A DNA stretch of 64,000 nucleotides from Sphingomonas trueperi (GTDB lineage: Bacteria; Pseudomonadota; Alphaproteobacteria; Sphingomonadales; Sphingomonadaceae): the NCBI RefSeq assembly GCF_011927635.1, contig NZ_JAATJB010000002.1, forward strand, positions 458,152-522,151, written 5' to 3'. Both the position numbers and the translations under genes were made by a program. Below are positions 32,643 through 40,263 of this stretch, in pieces; position 1 is the first letter of the stretch, and every line of letters begins with the position of its first letter. The notes under the pieces were generated by a model, which was not told the origin of the DNA, searched no databases, and was given only the letters and a program-made list of their open reading frames with translations.

Positions 32643-35026
32643 GACGCGCCACGCTTTCCAATCCCCCGCGGTTCACGGTCGCCGAGGAGGGGCAGGGGCG
32701 GATCACGCTGGAATCCGATACCGGCGCCGTCGCGCACCTGTTCGTGCTCGAGCAGGACATGGTGCGGCTGCTGCTGCTCCCCGGGGGCACCGTCACCAGC
32801 CCGCCCAGCTGGGCGATCGCGCCGGGGCAGGAGGACATCGCCGAGCCGGGCCGCGACCGGATGGACGTCTCCGGCTTCGCCTGCCCCGACTATCGGCTGT
32901 TCCACGATGCCGAGCAGCTGGTGCTGGAAACCGACCGCATCCGCCTCACCGCGCGGCTGCACGGGCTGCACTGCTGCTGGGAACAGCGCGACGGCGACGA
33001 CTGGATCTTGATGGCGCAGGATCGGCCGACCCATGCCTATGATTTCGGCTGGTGGGACGGCAAGGCGCACCATTATGTCGCGCGCCGTCCGGGCGAGCGC
33101 TTCTACGGCCTGGGCGACCGCACCGGTGACGCCAATCGCGCGGGCCGCAGCTTCCGGCTGACCAATCTCGATCCGATGGGCTATGACGCGGAGACGAGCG
33201 ATCCCCAGTACAAGTCGATCCCGTACGTGCTGGTGGCGGACGAGGCGGGGCGTTGCCACGGCGCCTTCTACGACACGGTGGCCGACGTCGCGTTCGATTT
33301 CGGACGCGAGCTCGACAACTACCACGGCTTCTACCGGCACATGGTCGCCGATCATGGCGATGTCGATCTGTGGATGATCGCCGGCCCCGATCCGCTGGCG
33401 GTGACCAAGCGCTTCACCTGGCTGACCGGTCGTCCGGCGCTGATGCCGCGCTGGTCGCTCGGCTATTCGGGCTCGACCATGACCTATACCGATGCGCCCG
33501 ACGCGGCGGCGCAGATGGGCGGGTTCCTGGAGAAGCTGGCCGAGCACGACATCGGCTGCACTTCGTTCCACCTCTCCTCGGGCTACACCTCGATCGGTGA
33601 AAAGCGCTACGTGTTCCACTGGAACCGCGACAAGTTCCCCGATCCCAAGGCGTTCGTGAAGAGCTATGCCGACGCCGGCGTCGAGCTGGTGCCGAACATC
33701 AAGCCCGCGCTGCTGCGCAGCCACCCGCGCTATGATGAGGTCGCTGCCGCCGGTTATTTCGTCGGCGACGCCGACGGCCAGCCGGTCGAGGCGCAGTTCT
33801 GGGACGAAGTCGGCAGCTATATCGACTTCACCAATCCCGACGCCGCCGCCTGGTGGCGCGGGCAGGTGACATCGGCGCTGCTCGACCAGGGCATCCGCTC
33901 GACCTGGAACGACAACAACGAATATGAAGTGTGGGACGCACGCGCCCGCTTCGCCGGTTTCGGGACCTCGGTGCCCGCCGCGGCGATGCGGCCGGTGCAG
34001 CCGCTGCTGATGATGCGCGCCTCACGCCGCGCGCAGATCGAGGCGCGGCCGGACGAACTCCCCTATGTCGTCACCCGTGCCGGCATGGCCGGGCTGCAGC
34101 GCTACGCTCAGACCTGGACCGGCGACAACCGCACCGAGTGGAAGACGCTGCGCTACAATGCGCGAATGGCGATCGGCCTGGCGCTGTCGGGCGTGTCCAA
34201 CAGCGGGCACGACGTGGGCGGGTTCGCCGGGCCGGCGCCCGACGCCGAGTTGCTGGTCCGCTGGGTGCAGGCGGGCGTGCTGATGCCGCGCTTCAGCATC
34301 CATAGCTGGAACGACGATCGGACCGTCAATGAGCCCTGGATGTACCCGGAGGCGCTGCCCGCGATCCGGGCGCTGATGCGGCTGCGTCAGCGGCTGGTGC
34401 CGTTCTTCCACGATCTGCTGCACCGCTATCACTCGGACTATATGCCGATGGTGCTGCCGACCTGGGCCGTCTTCCCCCGGGATCCGCACTGCTGGGCGGA
34501 AAGCGACGAGCATCTGCTCGGGCCCGACGTGCTCGCCGCGCCGGTGGTGGAGCAGGGCGCGACCGAGCGGCGGCTTTATCTGCCGGCCGGGGCGGAGTGG
34601 ACGCATGTATGGACCGGCGAGACCTTCGCCGGCGGGGCCTGGGTGACGGTCGCCGCGCCGCTGGACGGGCCGCCGCCGCTGTTCGCGCGGGCCGGTTCGG
34701 TGATGCTGGTCGACCTGGCGGAGGGCGGCTGGCGGCCGGATGCGCCGCGCCGCGGCCTGTGGCTGTTCCCGCCGCGTGAGGGCGCGTTCCGCTGCGAAGC
34801 GATGGAAGATGCGGTCGGCGCCGATGAAGCGGTTGTGCGCTGGCAGATTGAGGGAGAGGCGCGGGCAAATCGGGTTGTGGTTCATGTTACATCGACAGGT
34901 ATGCAATTGGATAGCACCGATATAACCTTGTTGCTACCAAGTAACGATTCCCGCGAGCTAGTTATCGAGGGTGGCAGCGCTGTCAGTGTGGCGTCGATGC
35001 AACAAAACGGGCAAGACGGGAACTAA
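32639..35026 (+). CDS. GH31 alpha-glucosidase-type glycoside hydrolase
   Basis: A 795-residue glycoside hydrolase family 31 enzyme: an N-terminal beta-sandwich, RFYGLGDRTGDANRAGRSFR, and a (beta/alpha)8 barrel. The nucleophile region STWNDNNEYE (Asp425) and the acid/base QTWTGDNRTEW (Asp496) are intact, followed by GHDVGGFAG and FSIHSWNDD. Proximal and distal beta domains follow. No signal peptide, so the enzyme is cytoplasmic and acts on imported alpha-linked sugars; alpha-glucosidase is most likely, alpha-xylosidase possible. Translationally coupled to the MFS gene. The last 50 codons and the following leader are much richer in A/T than the rest of the gene. Confidence 0.92.
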   Translation: MRRATLSNPPRFTVAEEGQGRITLESDTGAVAHLFVLEQDMVRLLLLPGGTVTSPPSWAIAPGQEDIAEPGRDRMDVSGFACPDYRLFHDAEQLVLETDRIRLTARLHGLHCCWEQRDGDDWILMAQDRPTHAYDFGWWDGKAHHYVARRPGERFYGLGDRTGDANRAGRSFRLTNLDPMGYDAETSDPQYKSIPYVLVADEAGRCHGAFYDTVADVAFDFGRELDNYHGFYRHMVADHGDVDLWMIAGPDPLAVTKRFTWLTGRPALMPRWSLGYSGSTMTYTDAPDAAAQMGGFLEKLAEHDIGCTSFHLSSGYTSIGEKRYVFHWNRDKFPDPKAFVKSYADAGVELVPNIKPALLRSHPRYDEVAAAGYFVGDADGQPVEAQFWDEVGSYIDFTNPDAAAWWRGQVTSALLDQGIRSTWNDNNEYEVWDARARFAGFGTSVPAAAMRPVQPLLMMRASRRAQIEARPDELPYVVTRAGMAGLQRYAQTWTGDNRTEWKTLRYNARMAIGLALSGVSNSGHDVGGFAGPAPDAELLVRWVQAGVLMPRFSIHSWNDDRTVNEPWMYPEALPAIRALMRLRQRLVPFFHDLLHRYHSDYMPMVLPTWAVFPRDPHCWAESDEHLLGPDVLAAPVVEQGATERRLYLPAGAEWTHVWTGETFAGGAWVTVAAPLDGPPPLFARAGSVMLVDLAEGGWRPDAPRRGLWLFPPREGAFRCEAMEDAVGADEAVVRWQIEGEARANRVVVHVTSTGMQLDSTDITLLLPSNDSRELVIEGGSAVSVASMQQNGQDGN

Positions 35027-35046
35027 AAAACGATTGCATACCGTGT

Positions 35047-35128
35047 TTCCCCGATATTTCTCGGAGTGTCGGGGAACCTATTGTCCGGCTGTCTAAAAAA
35101 GAAGTGCGGGTAGAACCCTGCCGGACAA
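35047..35128 (+). promoter_or_regulatory. Structured leader of the first tandem TBDR
   Basis: TTCCCCGA (35047-35054) pairs with TCGGGGAA (35069-35076), and TTGTCCGGC (35081-35089) pairs with GCCGGACAA (35120-35128). The second stem ends at the AAGGGGAG ribosome site of the TBDR gene, with an A-run (35095-35100) in its loop. The first stem could be a terminator of GH31 or an attenuator. The second would mask the ribosome site. Confidence 0.45.
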
Positions 35129-35139
35129 GGGGAGTATTA

Positions 35140-37434
35140 ATGAGAGGTTACCAGGTATCGGTCGCGCATGCCGCGCTGGTTGCGGCTTGCATGGCGGGCA
35201 GCGCACACGCGCAGACCCAGGCCTCGGCCGTCGACACGTCCGCCGCGGCCACGGTCGCCGCAGGCGCCGCCGCCGCGCAGTCCGCTGGCAAGATGGCGCA
35301 GGACGATGGTGAGATCGTCGTCACTACGACCGCGCAGAAGCGCTTCGAGAATATCCAGAACGTGCCGCTGCCGGTCCAGGTTCTGACGGCGGAGCAGCTC
35401 GAGGCGCAGGGCGTCCGCAACTTCCAGGATCTGACCAAGGTTGCGCCCTCCCTCGTCATTCGCCCTGCGGAGCATCCCGTCAACGCCAATGTGTCGTTGC
35501 GTGGCGTCGGTACCTTCGCCTTTGGCATCGGCGTCGAGTCCAGCGTCGCCGTGACGGTCGACGGCGTCCCGCTGGCCTTCCAGGCGCGTGCTTTCACCGA
35601 CTTGCCTGACGTCGCGCAGATCGAAGTACTGCGCGGACCGCAAAGCACGCTGTACGGCAAGGCCGCCTCGGCCGGCCTGATCAAGATCATGACGGTCCAG
35701 CCGACCAAGGATTTTCATCTCAAGGCGAATACGACCGTTACCACCGACGACGAATATGGCGCCAACTTCAGCGCCACGGGCCCGATCAACGAGGATCTGG
35801 GCTATGTCGTCTCGGCAAGCTATTCCAATTGGGGCGGCAATGTCCGCAACGTGTATAATGGCAAGGACGTCAATGGCCGCGAGACGCTGAATGCCCGCGG
35901 CAAGCTCAACTGGGAGGCATCTTCCGACGTCAAGTTCCGGCTGAGCGCCAACTATCTCAACGGCAACACCACGGTGGGCCGCCCCTTCATCGCGCTCGCC
36001 GATGGCGCGCTCCTGCGCAACACCGCCGGCCAGACCGCAGCGGTGACCATGCCGGGCGTCACGCCGGGGCCGCTCAATCAGCAGGTCAGCAACGACTATC
36101 CTTCGCGCACCAAATATTGGGGCTGGGGCTCGATGCTCCGCACGGACATCAAACTCGGCAAGCTCAGCGTGCTGGGCCTGACCTCGTACGACAAATTCCG
36201 TCTCGACGACTATCTTGACCATGATGATACCGCGTCGCCGACGATCAAGAATCTACAGATCGGCGCGTTCAAGTCCCGGCTGTTCACGCAGGAAGTACGC
36301 CTGCTTTCGCCCGACGACGAGGCGTTCCGCTATGCCCTCGGCGTATATTATGCCGACGTTGCGTTCCAGCGTCCGTTCCTCCGCGGTCCGGCCTTCTCTC
36401 CGGCTGACTGGTACGCCACGTCGGGCTCCCGCCAGGTTGCCGCATTCGGCCAGATCGACTGGGAGTTCATCAGGCATCTCACCGCCACCGTCGGCGGTCG
36501 TGCGCAGAACGAGCGCGTCAAATATACCTTCCGCGACAATATCGCGAAGGGCAGCTGGGCGGGCCACGCCAGCGACAACGCCACCACCTACCGGCTGGGC
36601 CTGAGCTATCAGGCGACGCCGGACATCATGGTGTTCGGCAACTATGCCACCGGCTACAAGGGCCAGACCTACGATCTGACCACCGGCTTCAACACCGCGC
36701 GCGCCAATCTCGGCCCGATCCGTCCCGAGACCTCGAAGGACAAGGAAATCGGCATCCGCACCCAGTTCTTCAATCGCCGGATGACGTTCAACGTCACCTA
36801 TTTCGACACGAACTACACGGATCTGCAGGCGCAGACGATCGAGACGATCAACGGAACCTCCAACTTCCGCCTCACCAATGTGGGTGGCCTGAACACCAAG
36901 GGCCTGGAGTTCGAGACGGCTGCCCGCGTGACGCGGGACCTGACGCTGAGCGGTTCTGCAACCTATCTCGATGCGACGTACACGTCCTTCCCGGCGGCGC
37001 CCTGTTTCCCGACCCAGACCGTTGCACAAGGCTGTATCCAGGGGCCGCCGAACTATCAGAACCTCACCGGTACCCGAGCGGTACAGGCTCCCGAGTGGAA
37101 GGGGTCGGCCAATATCGACTACGCCCCTGCCATCACGGACAAGCTGAACGGCGTGGTCCAGGCCAGCTGGCAGTACACCTCCAGCCTCTATTACGTCTCG
37201 CGGGATCCGCAGACGTTCCAGCCCGCGTTCAGCATCTTCAACCTGAACCTGGGCGTGCGCGATCACAAGCGCCGCTGGGAGGGGGTGCTCTTCGTTAACA
37301 ACCTGTTCGACAAGCAATATTATCCGTCTTTGATCAACTCCGACGGCAATTTCGGCAATAAGTTGGCGACCCAGGCCGTGCTGCCGCGAGACTTCCGTCG
37401 CTATGCCGGTGTTCGCTTCGGTCTGAACTACTGA
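35140..37434 (+). CDS. TonB-dependent receptor, tandem paralogue 1
   Basis: A 764-residue outer-membrane active transporter. A signal peptide (about 1-24, ending GSAHAQ) is followed by a low-complexity Ala/Thr linker and a TonB-box-like EIVVTTTAQK. The plug domain has VNANVSLRGVGTFAFGIG and IEVLRGPQSTLYGKAASAGL, then a 22-strand barrel closing with an aromatic residue (RFGLNY). ATG at 35140 behind AAGGGGAG. It is clearly a paralogue of the next two genes but uses more A/T-ending codons, which suggests a different history. It follows the MFS-GH31 pair, so alpha-linked oligosaccharide uptake is plausible. Confidence 0.93.
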   Translation: MRGYQVSVAHAALVAACMAGSAHAQTQASAVDTSAAATVAAGAAAAQSAGKMAQDDGEIVVTTTAQKRFENIQNVPLPVQVLTAEQLEAQGVRNFQDLTKVAPSLVIRPAEHPVNANVSLRGVGTFAFGIGVESSVAVTVDGVPLAFQARAFTDLPDVAQIEVLRGPQSTLYGKAASAGLIKIMTVQPTKDFHLKANTTVTTDDEYGANFSATGPINEDLGYVVSASYSNWGGNVRNVYNGKDVNGRETLNARGKLNWEASSDVKFRLSANYLNGNTTVGRPFIALADGALLRNTAGQTAAVTMPGVTPGPLNQQVSNDYPSRTKYWGWGSMLRTDIKLGKLSVLGLTSYDKFRLDDYLDHDDTASPTIKNLQIGAFKSRLFTQEVRLLSPDDEAFRYALGVYYADVAFQRPFLRGPAFSPADWYATSGSRQVAAFGQIDWEFIRHLTATVGGRAQNERVKYTFRDNIAKGSWAGHASDNATTYRLGLSYQATPDIMVFGNYATGYKGQTYDLTTGFNTARANLGPIRPETSKDKEIGIRTQFFNRRMTFNVTYFDTNYTDLQAQTIETINGTSNFRLTNVGGLNTKGLEFETAARVTRDLTLSGSATYLDATYTSFPAAPCFPTQTVAQGCIQGPPNYQNLTGTRAVQAPEWKGSANIDYAPAITDKLNGVVQASWQYTSSLYYVSRDPQTFQPAFSIFNLNLGVRDHKRRWEGVLFVNNLFDKQYYPSLINSDGNFGNKLATQAVLPRDFRRYAGVRFGLNY

Positions 37435-37460
37435 ACGACCGCGCTGATCGGGCAGAGCTG

Positions 37461-37494
37461 AAAGGCGGAAGCAATGCTTCCGCCTTTCTTTTTT
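37461..37494 (+). terminator. Rho-independent terminator of TBDR 1
   Basis: A perfect 12-bp stem AAAGGCGGAAGC/GCTTCCGCCTTT with a three-base AAT loop is followed by CTTTTTTT, 27 bases after the stop codon. It is the strongest intrinsic terminator in the window. Confidence 0.93.
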
Positions 37495-37502
37495 GTGCTG
37501 AT

Positions 37503-37514
37503 GCAAACGTTTGC
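37503..37514. promoter_or_regulatory. Palindrome GCAAACGTTTGC, LacI-type operator candidate
   Basis: A perfect 12-bp palindrome with central CG lies directly after the TBDR 1 terminator and 184 bases before TBDR 2. It matches the general half-site pattern of LacI-family sugar regulators. No copy is seen in front of the other two tandem receptors. Confidence 0.45.
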
Positions 37515-37697
37515 TGTTCTGTTGCTTTGGTGTCACGCTGCTCTCGCTATCGTGGCAGAGGCCGCTCATAATTCTCAACCAAATTTGGGAATTGCCTCGC
37601 TGGTCCTACAATTGTCAGGACAGGGCGACCGGTGGCCAGAGAGTATACCGGCGTGGGGAGAGGAGGGATGAGGTTCACCTTCCAAGGGGCATGATAG

Positions 37698-40013
37698 ATG
37701 AGGGGTTACCAGTTTCCGCTGTGCACGCTTGCGCTCGCCGCATCGTTCATCGGCAGCGCGGCGCATGCGCATGCGCATGCGGGGGAAGAGCATCGTGATC
37801 CGGCCGCAGCGCCCGCGCCGGCCCAGGCCACGACGGCGGCGAAGGGCGATGGCGAGATCGTCGTCACCACCACCGCGCAGAAGCGCTTCGAGAACATCCA
37901 GAACGTGCCGCTCGCGGTGCAGGTGGTCACGCCTGCCCAGCTCGAGGCGCAGGGCGTTCGCCACTTCCAGGATCTCGGCAAGGTCGCGCCCTCGCTAACC
38001 GTCCGCACCGCCGAAAACCCGGTCAACGCGAACGTCTCGCTGCGCGGCGTCGGCACCTTCGCGTTCGGCATCGGTGTCGAGTCCTCGGTCGCAGTGACCG
38101 TCGACGGCGTGCCGCTCGCCTTCCAGGCGCGCGCCTTCACCGATCTGCCCGACGTGGCGATGATCGAAGTGCTCCGCGGCCCGCAGAGCACGCTGTACGG
38201 CAAGGCCGCCTCGGCCGGCCTGATCAAGATCATGACCACCCAGCCGACCAACGATTTCCACGTCAAGGCGAACCTGCTCGCCACCGACGACAAGGAATAT
38301 GGCGGCAATTTCAGTGTCACCGGCCCGATCAACGAGACGCTCGGCTATGTCTTCTCGGCCAGCTATTCGAACTGGGGCGGCAACGTCCGCAACGTGTTCG
38401 ACGGCAAGGACGTCAATGGCCGCGAGACGCTGAGCACCCGCGGCAAGCTGAAGTGGAAGGCGTCGCCGGACGTCGTCTTCACCGCCTCGGCCAACTATAT
38501 GAACGGCAACACCACGGTGGGCCGTCCGTTCATCCGCATGGCACCGGGCGCGCTGCTGCGCGGCCAGGCCGGCCTCACCGCCGACGTGATCCTGCCGGCC
38601 ATCAAGATCGATCCGCTCAACCAGAAGGTCGCCAACAACGACCGCGCCGGCACCAAATATTGGGGCTGGGGCACGATGCTCCGCACGGACATCAACATCG
38701 GCAAGATGCAGGTGCTGGGCCTGACCTCGTACGACAAGTTCCGCATGGACGATTACATCGACCATGACGACACGGTCGCGCCGGGACCGTTCGGCCGCAA
38801 CATCCAGGTCGGTGCGTTCAAGTCGCGCCTGTTCACCCAGGAAATCCGCCTGCTGTCGCCGGGCACCGACGCGTTCCGCTACGCCCTCGGCGTCTATTAC
38901 GCCAATGTCGGCTTCGAGCGCCCGTTCAAGCGCGGCCCGCAATTCTCCCTCGCCGACTGGTTCGCCACTTCGGGCTCGCGCCAGATCGCGGCGTTCGGCC
39001 AGATCGACTGGGAATTCGTCAAGAACCTCACCGCCACCGTCGGCGGCCGCGCGCAGAACGAGCGGGTGAAGTACACCTTCCTCGACAAGAATCTGCCGGT
39101 GCCCGCCAGCTGGGCCGGCCATGCCAGCGACAACGCCACCACCTATCGCCTGGGCCTGCAATATCAGGCGACGCGCGACGTGATGCTGTTCGGCAGCTAT
39201 GCCACCGGCTACAAGGGCCAGACCTACGATCTGACCACCGGCTTCGGACAGGCGCGCGCAGATGCAGGCCCGATCCGTCCGGAAACGTCGAAGGACAAGG
39301 AATTCGGTGTCCGCACGCAGTTCTTCGGGCGGCGGATGACCTTCAACGTCACCTATTTCGACACCAACTACAAGGATCTGCAGGCGCAGTCGATCGAGAC
39401 GATCAACGGCACCAGCAACTATCGCCTGACCAATGTCGGCGGGCTCAACACCAAGGGCCTGGAGTTCGAGAGCGCGGCGCGCTTCACCCATGATCTGACG
39501 ATCAGCGGTGCGGCGACCTATCTCGACGCGACCTACACCTCGTTCCCGGTGGCGCAATGCTATCCGCTGCAGGGCGCGGCACAGGGCTGTGTCCAGGCGA
39601 AGCCGGCCTATCAGAACCTGACCGACACCCGCGCCATCCAGGCGCCGGAATGGAAGGGCAGCGCCAGCATCGAATATACGCCTGCGCTCACCGAGAAGCT
39701 GAACGGCGTGCTCCAGGGCAGCTGGCAGTACCAGTCGAGCATCTACTATGTCGCGCGCGATCCGGAGGCCTTCCAGCCCGCGTTCAGCATCTTCAACCTG
39801 AGCGCCGGCGTGCGCGACCACAAGCGCCGCTGGGAAGCGACGCTGTTCGTCAACAACCTGTTCGACAAGCAATATTACCAGTCGCTGGTGAACACCGCGT
39901 CGAACTTCAACACCAGCAGCGTGGCCAATGCGCCGAACACCATCGCCACCCAGGCGGTGCTGCCGCGTGATTTCCGCCGCTATGCGGGCATTCGCTTCGG
40001 CCTGAACTACTGA
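37698..40013 (+). CDS. TonB-dependent receptor, tandem paralogue 2
   Basis: A 771-residue receptor. Its signal peptide is followed by a His/Ala repeat (AHAHAHAGEEH) not seen in its paralogues, then the TonB-box-like EIVVTTTAQKRFENIQNVPL. The plug core is almost identical to TBDR 1 and 3 (AVTVDGVPLAFQARAF and RGPQSTLYGKAASAGLIKI). The barrel is conserved, with variation in extracellular loops such as the segments after RPFIRMAPGALL and around SFPVAQCYPLQ. The C-terminus is RFGLNY. The His-rich segment may bind metal or may be a slippage product. ATG at 37698 behind AAGGGG. Confidence 0.93.
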   Translation: MRGYQFPLCTLALAASFIGSAAHAHAHAGEEHRDPAAAPAPAQATTAAKGDGEIVVTTTAQKRFENIQNVPLAVQVVTPAQLEAQGVRHFQDLGKVAPSLTVRTAENPVNANVSLRGVGTFAFGIGVESSVAVTVDGVPLAFQARAFTDLPDVAMIEVLRGPQSTLYGKAASAGLIKIMTTQPTNDFHVKANLLATDDKEYGGNFSVTGPINETLGYVFSASYSNWGGNVRNVFDGKDVNGRETLSTRGKLKWKASPDVVFTASANYMNGNTTVGRPFIRMAPGALLRGQAGLTADVILPAIKIDPLNQKVANNDRAGTKYWGWGTMLRTDINIGKMQVLGLTSYDKFRMDDYIDHDDTVAPGPFGRNIQVGAFKSRLFTQEIRLLSPGTDAFRYALGVYYANVGFERPFKRGPQFSLADWFATSGSRQIAAFGQIDWEFVKNLTATVGGRAQNERVKYTFLDKNLPVPASWAGHASDNATTYRLGLQYQATRDVMLFGSYATGYKGQTYDLTTGFGQARADAGPIRPETSKDKEFGVRTQFFGRRMTFNVTYFDTNYKDLQAQSIETINGTSNYRLTNVGGLNTKGLEFESAARFTHDLTISGAATYLDATYTSFPVAQCYPLQGAAQGCVQAKPAYQNLTDTRAIQAPEWKGSASIEYTPALTEKLNGVLQGSWQYQSSIYYVARDPEAFQPAFSIFNLSAGVRDHKRRWEATLFVNNLFDKQYYQSLVNTASNFNTSSVANAPNTIATQAVLPRDFRRYAGIRFGLNY

Positions 40014-40043
40014 TCTATTCGACCAGCGCGTGATCGCCGGGGG

Positions 40044-40074
40044 AGGGGCGGAAGCGATGCTTCCGCCCCTTTTT
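40044..40074 (+). terminator. Rho-independent terminator of TBDR 2
   Basis: A perfect 12-bp stem AGGGGCGGAAGC/GCTTCCGCCCCT with a GAT loop and five T residues, 30 bases after the stop. Its sequence is homologous to the terminator of TBDR 1. Confidence 0.92.
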
Positions 40075-40163
40075 CACTGGGCGAACGCGGGCGCACACGT
40101 CTCGGACATGGCCGGACCAAAACATTTTCGGCTAATTTTCCGACCTGCTGGCCACACTTATCC

Positions 40164-40169
40164 TATAAT
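40164..40169 (+). promoter_or_regulatory. TATAAT -10 candidate for TBDR 3
   Basis: A perfect TATAAT lies 95 bases before the ATG of the third receptor in a locally A/T-rich stretch. The -35 region is not obvious, so this is a weak call. Confidence 0.3.
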
Positions 40170-40263
40170 TCTCACAAAATCAGCGTCGGCGCGCGCACGC
40201 GTAGCCGGCCGTTCCAGCTTGGGGGAGGCAGAACGATAGCATCACGCAAGGGGTTCAAGTTTC

